Assembly: GCA_964354485.1 (NCBI GenBank)
Contig: CAYGZY010000036.1
Coordinates: 1 to 15,491, forward strand
Length of the DNA: 15,491 nt
Direction: 5' to 3'
DNA from: CAYGXH01 sp964354485
Lineage (GTDB): Bacteria; Bacteroidota; Ignavibacteria; UBA10030; SZUA-254
The notes beneath the pieces were generated by a model. The model searched no databases. It saw nothing but the letters and a program-made list of their open reading frames with translations, and was not told the origin of the DNA. Position numbers and translations under genes: made by a program. Of the stretch, positions 1 through 5,844 are shown piece by piece (position 1 is the first letter of the stretch; each line of letters starts with the position of its first letter).

Positions 1-889
1 GTTCCTGCGCGGCTTTTTTTCCACCCACTGAATCCAAACTTTCTTCCCGGTGCCCGCACTTGCTTCTAATGTAGTATCTCGTGTTCTCAATGATTCCTAG
101 GACCCGCACTTCTACACGCTGAAACATCGTGTATGCTTTCCTGGCATCAGCAAGAGAAATATCCTGCGGTGTCGTGACAATAACCGCCCCGGAAAGCGGG
201 ATCGTCTGGGTAAGCGTAAGATGTATATCGCCAGTCCCGGGGGGTAAATCTATGATGAGATAATCCAGATCTCCCCACTGAACATCCGCCAGAAATTGTC
301 GGACAGCACTGCTCACCATCGGACCGCGCCAGATAACCGCCTGTATAGGATCGATCAGGAATCCGATCGACATCACTTTCACGCCGTGCGCTTCAAGCGG
401 TACAAGCTTCCCTTCGGCCATAGCAGGGCGCTCATTCACTCCCATCATCAGCGGTATACTCGGACCGTAGATATCGGCATCAAGGAGTCCGACACACGCT
501 CCGTCGAGAGCGAGCGAAACTGCGATGTTTGCTGCAACTGTTGATTTCCCCACACCGCCTTTGCCGCTTGCGACTGCTATCGTCGTCTTGACCGTCGGGA
601 GCAGGTCCATGTGCTGTTGTCCCCGATTCTGGGGAACCCGGGCAGTCATTTGAATTTTTATCGTATCTACTCCATCGATCTGGCTGAGTATGGCAGTCTC
701 GGCAAGTTTCTTGAACTCATCCCTGACCGGACAGGCAGGTGTAGTCAATTCGATTGTAAAACCGAGATTTTTCCCTTCGATGCGGACATCTTTCACAAAA
801 TTTAGTGACACGATATCGCGGCGTAAATCGGGATCTTTCACGATTTTCAGCGCTTTAAGGACATTTGCTTCGGTTAAAGGTTTTTTCAT
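1..889 (-). CDS. mrp: Mrp/NBP35-family Fe-S cluster carrier ATPase, partial (3' end off the window)
   Basis: A cytosolic P-loop ATPase of the Mrp/ApbC/NBP35 family, which carries Fe-S clusters to target proteins. The visible 296 residues show a MIP18/DUF59-like N-terminal domain (about residues 5-80, with TPACP and Cys53), then a deviant Walker A SGKGGVGKS at 108-116, the DADIYGPS stretch just after residue 136, and DLPPGTGD at 214-221. Family members usually run to 350-370 residues, so about 60-70 C-terminal residues are missing beyond the window. ATG at 887-889 follows the kbl stop by 21 bases; no strong Shine-Dalgarno is seen, so it is probably translated from the same message as the genes before it. 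Oddity: the CxxC pair that binds the cluster normally follows the VLGIIEN stretch; here Cys278 is present but the first position is Arg275, and nearby residues also depart from the family pattern. This may be natural or a sequence error near an edge. Family assignment is firm. Confidence 0.93.
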   Translation of the reverse strand, partial: MKKPLTEANVLKALKIVKDPDLRRDIVSLNFVKDVRIEGKNLGFTIELTTPACPVRDEFKKLAETAILSQIDGVDTIKIQMTARVPQNRGQQHMDLLPTVKTTIAVASGKGGVGKSTVAANIAVSLALDGACVGLLDADIYGPSIPLMMGVNERPAMAEGKLVPLEAHGVKVMSIGFLIDPIQAVIWRGPMVSSAVRQFLADVQWGDLDYLIIDLPPGTGDIHLTLTQTIPLSGAVIVTTPQDISLADARKAYTMFQRVEVRVLGIIENTRYYIRSKCGHREESLDSVGGKKAAQE

Positions 890-910
890 AAGTTGATATA
901 TGGTCTTTCT

Positions 911-2122
911 TCACCTGAGAATACCGTGACGCCTTGCAACTGTTTCGAAAGCGTTCGCCGCTCTCTCCAGATGATCTTTTTTATGGACTGCAGAAATCTG
1001 AACTCTTATTCTCGCATTCCCCTTCGGAACTACGGGATAGAAGAATCCGACGACATAAACGCCTTCTTCGTAGAGGTCCCTAGCTACCCTTTGCACGCGC
1101 TGTGCATCGTGCAGCATGATGGGGATAATCGGATGAAATCCATCGATGATTTCCAGGCCGATTTCCCTCAGCCTCCGCCTGAAAAACCCGGTATTTTCCA
1201 TCAGAGTGTCGCGCAGGGCGCTTGAACCTTGGAGAATGTCGAGCGCCTTGAGAGTACCCGCAACAACGACAGGACTGAGTGTATTTGAAAAAATATATGG
1301 TCTCGACCGTTGTCGCAGAACATCAATGAGAAATTTCCTTCCCGAAACGCATCCTCCCGATGCTCCGCCGAGCGCCTTGCCGAATGTTGTCGTGATGAGA
1401 TCGATTTTTTCACCAACACTAAAGTGTTCAGGCGTGCCCCTGCCGGATTTCCCGATGAAACCGGTAGCGTGGGAATCATCCACCATCACAAGGGCGTCAT
1501 ACTTCTCAGCAAGCCCTACAATCTCATCAAGCTTCGCGAGCACACCATCCATGGAAAATACACCATCAGTAACTATCAGGCGAATCCTCATATCCTGCGA
1601 TAGATGAAGATGGTGCTCTAAATCTTCCATTGAATTGTGCCGGTAACGGTGCCGGTGGGCTTTGCAGAGTCTTATCCCGTCGATGATGGAGGCATGGTTT
1701 AATTCATCGGACAGGATCACATCCTCTTCGCCGAGGAGCGCTTCAAAGACGCCTCCATTAGCATCGAAACAAGATGAATACAGGATCGTATCCTCTGTAC
1801 CTAAGTAACGCGACATGCAGTCCTCAAGTTCCTTGTGGATATCCAGCGTACCACAGATGAACCGGACCGACGACATTCCGTACCCTTTCTCATCGAGAGC
1901 TTTCCGCGCCGCGGCGATGATCTCGGGATGATTGGAGAGGCCCAGGTAATTATTCGCGCATAGGTTGATGACTTCGCGTACAGGCGATCGACTTGGGAAC
2001 TCGACAAGCACGTTGGCGTTCTGTCGTGAATGGATTATCCGCTCAACCTTACAGAGATCCGACGCTCGGTACTCATCGAGGATAGACTGAAAATAATCTT
2101 GCACTCTTTTTTTTGCTGTCAT
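911..2122 (-). CDS. kbl: 2-amino-3-ketobutyrate CoA ligase (glycine C-acetyltransferase), copy 1
   Basis: A PLP enzyme of the alpha-oxoamine synthase family. Kbl cleaves 2-amino-3-ketobutyrate with CoA to glycine and acetyl-CoA, the second step of threonine breakdown after threonine dehydrogenase. The 403 residues match the usual length (E. coli Kbl 398) and follow Kbl closely: CANNYLGL at 55-62, YSSCFDANGG at 115-124, NHASIIDG at 142-149 (His143 stacks on PLP), VDDSH at 214-218, the PLP lysine Lys249 in TTTFGKALGG, and RIRVQ at 371-375. It is copy 1 of a tandem pair; the two align without gaps over 403 positions at about 57% identity by hand count. No clear Shine-Dalgarno precedes the ATG, unlike copy 2. 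A gap of 111 bases separates it from copy 2 and 21 bases from mrp. A Tdh-like dehydrogenase gene lies about 3.7 kb upstream. Because this copy keeps the Kbl-type signature residues, it is the likelier true Kbl. Confidence 0.9.
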   Translation of the reverse strand: MTAKKRVQDYFQSILDEYRASDLCKVERIIHSRQNANVLVEFPSRSPVREVINLCANNYLGLSNHPEIIAAARKALDEKGYGMSSVRFICGTLDIHKELEDCMSRYLGTEDTILYSSCFDANGGVFEALLGEEDVILSDELNHASIIDGIRLCKAHRHRYRHNSMEDLEHHLHLSQDMRIRLIVTDGVFSMDGVLAKLDEIVGLAEKYDALVMVDDSHATGFIGKSGRGTPEHFSVGEKIDLITTTFGKALGGASGGCVSGRKFLIDVLRQRSRPYIFSNTLSPVVVAGTLKALDILQGSSALRDTLMENTGFFRRRLREIGLEIIDGFHPIIPIMLHDAQRVQRVARDLYEEGVYVVGFFYPVVPKGNARIRVQISAVHKKDHLERAANAFETVARRHGILR

Positions 2123-2233
2123 AGAACGTACCGGGTGATGGCACTTGGTTCAGAATCACGTTCAGAGAGAAACATATCTTTCAGTGGATCTAAGAGCAAA
2201 GCATACTGAATGCCATGAATCCCGTATCCAGTT
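2123..2233. other. Spacer between the two kbl genes
   Basis: This 111-base spacer has no hairpin followed by a T tract, so no terminator is seen and read-through from copy 2 into copy 1 and mrp is plausible. On the minus strand the 7-base word TCTGAAC occurs twice, 12 bases apart (2148-2154 and 2160-2166). A weak promoter-like pair (TTGCTC, 17 bases, TATGTT) can be drawn but matches the sigma70 consensus poorly. Confidence 0.4.
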
Positions 2234-3481
2234 TCACATACCGTATGCGGCAATGATATCGTCGCGTTTCTTTCCGAGTATGTTGTACTTCGCCCCTATC
2301 TTCGTGAACGCTGCAACGGCTTTATCGATGTGTTCGATTTCATGATCGGCAGAAATCTGGACACGAATACGTGCCTGCCCTTGCGGTACGACGGGGAAGA
2401 AAAATCCGATCACGTAAATACCTTCGCCGTAAAGATCACGGGCGACGTTCTGAGCTAACTTTGCGTTATAGAGCATAATCGGAACAATCGGGTGAATACC
2501 CTCCTTGATGTCAAAGCCCGCCTTCGTAATCTTTTCCCGAAAATACGTTGTATTGCGTTCCAGTTTATCCCGACGCTCTGTGGTCCGGGAAAGCAGATCA
2601 ACGACCTTGATCGAAGCTGCCACTACCACAGGCGGAACGGTGTTTGAAAAGAGGTATGGCCGCGCACGCTGACGGCACAACTCCACGATCTCCTTTCGCC
2701 CGCTGACACAGCCGCCCGCCGCGCCGCCAAGAGCCTTTCCGAGTGTAGTCGTGATGGCATCAATCTTCCCCATGACGCCGCAGTGTTCATGCGTTCCCCG
2801 CCCCGTCTTTCCCATGAAACCTGTGGAATGGGAATCATCAACCATCACCATCGCGTCGTATTTCTCGGCAAGCTCACAAATCTTATCGAGAGGCGCGATA
2901 TCTCCGTCCATCGAGAACGCACCGTCCGTAATGATCAGCCGGAATCTGCAGCTCTGAGTCTCCTGCAGTTTCTCTTCGAGGTGCGCCATATTGTTGTGCT
3001 TGTAATTGAAGAGTTGCGCCTTGCAGAGCCTCATCCCGTCAACGATTGAAGCATGGACAAGACGGTCGGAAATCATTGCATCCTCTTTATCGAGCATCAC
3101 CTCAAATAGTCCTGCGTTCGCTTCCATGCATGACGGAAAGAGGATGGTATCCTCCGTTCCGAGAAAATCCGTAAGTTTTTTCTCAAGCTCACGGTGAATA
3201 TCCTGCGTTCCGCAGATGAACCGTACCGACGACATTCCATACCCGCGGGCTTCGAGCCCATCGTGCGCCGCTTTCACAACCTCCGGATGGCTTGACAGGC
3301 CGAGGTAATTGTTGGCACAAAAATTAATGACCTGTTTCGCCGAGGCGCCGATCGGATATTCTACTTTGATATTTGCACCCTGGGGAGATTCTATAAAACG
3401 CTCTTCTTTGAACAAACCACCCTGCCGAATTCCCTTCAGCTCGCTTTCATAGAACGTCTTCGTTTTATCGCTGTATGCCAT
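2234..3481 (-). CDS. Kbl-like alpha-oxoamine synthase, copy 2 (ACP-linked, substrate uncertain)
   Basis: A PLP-dependent alpha-oxoamine synthase, 415 residues, closest in pattern to Kbl. Catalytic residues are present: CANNYLGL at 55-62, His143, VDDSH at 214-218, PLP lysine Lys249 in TTTLGKALGG, and RIRVQ at 371-375. It departs from copy 1 near the active site: VHAS replaces NHAS (Val142), FPSCMEANAG replaces YSSCFDANGG (115-124), and a 12-residue C-terminal tail is added. The family joins an amino acid to an acyl thioester with loss of CO2 (Kbl, serine palmitoyltransferase, AONS, ALAS). A good ribosome site (AAGGAG) precedes the ATG. The gene starts 9 bases after the acyl carrier protein gene, so the two are very likely co-translated. 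That pairing resembles bacterial sphingolipid loci, where serine palmitoyltransferase lies beside a dedicated ACP and an acyl ligase. It could still be an ordinary second Kbl. Family sure, substrate unknown. Confidence 0.85.
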   Translation of the reverse strand: MAYSDKTKTFYESELKGIRQGGLFKEERFIESPQGANIKVEYPIGASAKQVINFCANNYLGLSSHPEVVKAAHDGLEARGYGMSSVRFICGTQDIHRELEKKLTDFLGTEDTILFPSCMEANAGLFEVMLDKEDAMISDRLVHASIVDGMRLCKAQLFNYKHNNMAHLEEKLQETQSCRFRLIITDGAFSMDGDIAPLDKICELAEKYDAMVMVDDSHSTGFMGKTGRGTHEHCGVMGKIDAITTTLGKALGGAAGGCVSGRKEIVELCRQRARPYLFSNTVPPVVVAASIKVVDLLSRTTERRDKLERNTTYFREKITKAGFDIKEGIHPIVPIMLYNAKLAQNVARDLYGEGIYVIGFFFPVVPQGQARIRVQISADHEIEHIDKAVAAFTKIGAKYNILGKKRDDIIAAYGM

Positions 3482-3490
3482 ATAATCTCC

Positions 3491-3745
3491 TTATACCTTC
3501 ACGTATTCTTTAATCAATGCGATGATATTATCGACGGAATCAAAAGCTTCCGGCGTAGCTTTCTCGTCGGGAATCTTGATAGAAAATTTCTTCTCGAGAA
3601 ACATTTTCAGGGAGACCATGGAAAAGGAATCGACAATACCGCTGGAAATCAGCTTTGTATTCTCAGTTACCTCTACACCCGAATCTTCTTCAAGGTATTC
3701 ACGCTTGACGTAGTCAATGATAAGTTTCTTCATCTCTTCTGCCAT
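3491..3745 (-). CDS. Stand-alone acyl carrier protein
   Basis: An 84-residue acyl carrier protein: small, acidic, predicted all-helical. Ser40 in VDSFSM is the expected phosphopantetheine attachment site at the start of helix 2; the usual DSL motif reads DSF here. The second half (about 44-60) carries the FLEKKF...KIPDE pattern typical of ACP helix 2 and the following loop. It is unlikely to be the housekeeping fatty acid ACP: no fab gene is nearby, and it lies between an AcsA-type ligase gene (69 bases upstream) and a Kbl-like alpha-oxoamine synthase gene (9 bases downstream). Such dedicated ACPs carry an activated acyl or aminoacyl group to a partner enzyme. A clear GGAG ribosome site precedes the ATG. 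Needed partners, such as a phosphopantetheinyl transferase, are not in the window. The cargo cannot be read from the sequence. Confidence 0.88.
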   Translation of the reverse strand: MAEEMKKLIIDYVKREYLEEDSGVEVTENTKLISSGIVDSFSMVSLKMFLEKKFSIKIPDEKATPEAFDSVDNIIALIKEYVKV

Positions 3746-3761
3746 AGCAGCTCCAAAATTG

Positions 3762-3790
3762 ATTATGGTATCGTAATTTAATTAATACAA
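3762..3790 (-). promoter_or_regulatory. Weak candidate promoter before the ACP gene
   Basis: On the minus strand TTGTAT (3785-3790) and CATAAT (3762-3767) are 17 bases apart in an A+T-rich spacer between acsA and the ACP gene. The -10 box matches five of six consensus bases, the -35 box only three. If real, it would allow ACP and the Kbl-like gene to be expressed apart from acsA. Chance occurrence in A+T-rich DNA is possible. Confidence 0.25.
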
Positions 3791-3814
3791 AATCTTTGCA
3801 ATGTATCCGCAGGA

Positions 3815-5518
3815 TCAATCGTTTTCCAGCGTTGAAGTATCTCCAATTTCTTCGCCCCATTCCTTGGCTCTCAGAAGGCGGCGCATTATTTTTCCGCTTC
3901 TGGTTTTGGGCAGGGAAGGTACAAACTCGATCTCTTGCGGCATCGCAAGCGGCGATAATCTCTTTCTGATGAAGTTCACAATGTCCAGTTCAAGATCATC
4001 GCTCGGAACAAAACCGGGTTTCAGCGCGACAAAAGCCTTCACCACTTCCATGTTGATGGGATCAGGTTTCCCGACCGCAGCCGATTCTGCCACGGCTTTA
4101 TGTTCGAGGAGAGCGGATTCAATTTCAAACGGACCTACGAGATGACCGGCCGTATTAATCACGTCGTCATCACGGCCGACGAACCAGAAATACCCGTCGC
4201 CGTCGATACTTGCGCGATCTCCGCAGATGTACCAGCCGTTCTTGAATTTACCTTCATAGGTCCTCGGATTGTTCCAGTACGAACGCATCATTGAAGGCCA
4301 GCCCGGTTTGAGGGCTATAAGGCCGACCGTACCCGTCCTGGATATTGGTTTGTAATTCTTCGGATTTAAAACCGTCGCAATTATGCCAGGGAACGGTTTA
4401 CCCATAGAGCCGGGCTTTATCTTCATTCCCGGGAAATTGGTAATCACCATTGCTCCAGTTTCGGTTTGCCAGTATGTATCCAGGAATGCTTTACCAAACG
4501 CCTTCTCGGACCATATTACCGCTTCGGCGTTCAGCGGTTCGCCGACGCTGGCAAGATGACGCAGGGACGAGAGGTCATATTTTTCCACGGCATTCATTCC
4601 TTCCCTCATGAGTAAACGGATGGCGGTCGGCGCTGAATACCAGACCGTCACCTTGTGCTTCTGTATGAATGCATACCATTTCTCGGTCCCGAAACCAGCG
4701 TCAGAAACAACCTGCGTCACACCATTCGCCCACGGACCGATGATGCCGTACGACGTTCCGGTTACCCATCCGGGATCGGCAGTGCACCAGTAGATATCAT
4801 CTTCATGAAGATCCAAAACCCATTTCGTAGTTATATACTGCGCAACGATCGATGAATGGGCATGCTGAGCGCCCTTTGGTTTGCCGGTGGTACCCGAAGT
4901 ATAGTGAATGACGGAAGGGACTTCTGGTCCGGATTTGACAATTTCAAAATTTTCAACTTTTTTTGCCTTTTCCATCGAAAAATGAATCTCATTAACCTGC
5001 GGGGAAGCAGCTTCATCAGCATCAACGACAATGATCTTAGTTAACTGAGGGAGCTTATTCTTGATCCTCCTGACTTTTCCGAGGTGTTTTTTCGACGTTA
5101 CGATTGCACTCGTCTTCGCGTCATCCAGACGTGTAAAAAGCGCTTCTTCCCCGAATGCTGAAAAGAGCGGCTGGGCAATTCCACCCATCTTCAATATACC
5201 GATGAATCCGATGTACAGTTCCGGAACTTTATCGAGGAAGAGGCAGATGCGGTCACCGACAGAGAGGCCCGTGTCCTTGAGAAACTGTGCAATGGTGTTG
5301 GAATAGACCCGGATATCATTATACGTGTACGTTTTAATCTCCCCGCTAAATCCTTCCCAGATCAACCCTACCTTATTTCCTTTTCCAAGCTCACAAATCC
5401 GGTCGCAGCAGAAGTACCCGATGTTGAACATCCCGTTTTTACCGTATTCCAGTTCCGCTTCGGATTGCTGCCAGTTAAAATCCTTGTAACACTCTTCATA
5501 CGATTTAAAATTACTCAT
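3815..5518 (-). CDS. acsA: AcsA-type acetyl/acyl-CoA synthetase (AMP-forming)
   Basis: A 567-residue adenylate-forming ligase that activates acetate or another short acid with ATP and transfers it to CoA. Its length and pattern match the AcsA type of Bacillus (about 570 residues) rather than the roughly 650-residue Acs. Motifs in order: P-loop YTSGTTGKPKG (206-216), WCTADPGWVTG (244-254), YSAPTA (294-299), TYWQTETG (348-355), GRDDDVINTAGH (448-459), and the C-terminal PKTRSGK with catalytic Lys543. Trp350 is kept at the position that in Acs closes the acyl pocket for small substrates, which argues for acetate or propionate over long fatty acids. A strong ribosome site (AAGGAG) precedes the ATG at 5516-5518. 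It is the first gene of the left-hand block, 69 bases before the ACP gene. It may simply make acetyl-CoA, or load an acyl group for the ACP/alpha-oxoamine synthase pair; ligation to ACP cannot be told from sequence. Lys543 is the residue that acetyltransferases silence in this family. Confidence 0.88.
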   Translation of the reverse strand: MSNFKSYEECYKDFNWQQSEAELEYGKNGMFNIGYFCCDRICELGKGNKVGLIWEGFSGEIKTYTYNDIRVYSNTIAQFLKDTGLSVGDRICLFLDKVPELYIGFIGILKMGGIAQPLFSAFGEEALFTRLDDAKTSAIVTSKKHLGKVRRIKNKLPQLTKIIVVDADEAASPQVNEIHFSMEKAKKVENFEIVKSGPEVPSVIHYTSGTTGKPKGAQHAHSSIVAQYITTKWVLDLHEDDIYWCTADPGWVTGTSYGIIGPWANGVTQVVSDAGFGTEKWYAFIQKHKVTVWYSAPTAIRLLMREGMNAVEKYDLSSLRHLASVGEPLNAEAVIWSEKAFGKAFLDTYWQTETGAMVITNFPGMKIKPGSMGKPFPGIIATVLNPKNYKPISRTGTVGLIALKPGWPSMMRSYWNNPRTYEGKFKNGWYICGDRASIDGDGYFWFVGRDDDVINTAGHLVGPFEIESALLEHKAVAESAAVGKPDPINMEVVKAFVALKPGFVPSDDLELDIVNFIRKRLSPLAMPQEIEFVPSLPKTRSGKIMRRLLRAKEWGEEIGDTSTLEND

Positions 5519-5636
5519 GAAATCTCCTTCATTTATTTTCCATGTGCGATATTACTGCCGCACTTCTTCACTCTGCTGATCAGTCTCCAGTTATTGGCGA
5601 TACAGAGATCGTTTCATGTGAAGCGCGTTATCCCAC

Positions 5637-5675
5637 ATTATATCATTTTAAAAAATTCCCCGCACTCTCGGTCAA
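5637..5675 (-). promoter_or_regulatory. Candidate promoter for the acsA-ACP-kbl block
   Basis: On the minus strand a perfect extended -10 element, TGATATAAT, lies at 5637-5645. TTGACC, a near-consensus -35 box, is at 5670-5675, but the spacing to TATAAT is 27 bases, too long for a classical pair; with 17 bases spacing TTGACC would pair with the weaker TTTAAA. Either the extended -10 works alone or the weaker box is used. A start near 5630 would give a leader of about 112 bases before acsA. Confidence 0.45.
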
Positions 5676-5796
5676 TTCTTCCCTGTGTCTTCATGTAGGG
5701 AGTGCACGAAAGACAATTTACTTCAATCGAAGAATCATTTCCAGGTAGAACGAGGGGTATTGATGATATGCGTACTTAATATAAAAATTTTTCCGT

Positions 5797-5815
5797 AAAA
5801 ATCATAGAATCTATG
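5797..5815 (-). terminator. Weak candidate terminator after the Tdh-like gene
   Basis: On the minus strand the sequence CATAGATTCTATG (5 base pairs, 3-base loop) is followed by ATTTTTA, about 30 bases after the dehydrogenase stop codon. A second possible stem, TCCGG/CCGGA with a 10-base loop, lies just before it. The stem is short and A+T-rich, so termination would be inefficient at best. Confidence 0.3.
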
Positions 5816-5844
5816 TCCGGGAATTCGATACCGGAGATAGGAAA

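Larger units (their letters stand above)
5519..5844. other. 326-base intergenic region before acsA
   Basis: The longest gene-free stretch in the window. Read on the minus strand it holds a weak terminator-like hairpin after the Tdh-like gene, a candidate sigma70 promoter in its middle, and then a leader of about 110 bases ending in the acsA ribosome site. The leader contains a short G+C-rich hairpin possibility (GTGCG/CGCAC arms, 5544-5563) about 25 bases before the start codon and an 8-base palindrome CTGATCAG. I recognise no riboswitch class, and short open frames on the plus strand here have no protein-like features. Confidence 0.5.

Noticed and set aside
1146..1607. 153-codon open frame on the plus strand
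   Set aside because: It lies fully antisense to the first kbl gene, whose protein is strongly conserved; the plus-strand translation is Ser/Pro/Arg-rich with no domain pattern.
2148..2166. Twice-repeated TCTGAAC between the kbl genes as an operator
   Set aside because: Only two 7-base copies, not placed on any convincing promoter; chance is a sufficient explanation.
3491..5518. Calling the block a sphingolipid or sulfonolipid operon outright
   Set aside because: No ceramide synthase, ketosphinganine reductase or acyl-ACP synthetase of the Caulobacter type is present, and the ligase looks like an acetate-type enzyme.
5465..5748. Two overlapping plus-strand frames of 77 and 68 codons reaching into the acsA upstream gap
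   Set aside because: They overlap the start of acsA, overlap each other in different frames, and show no ribosome site or recognisable protein pattern.
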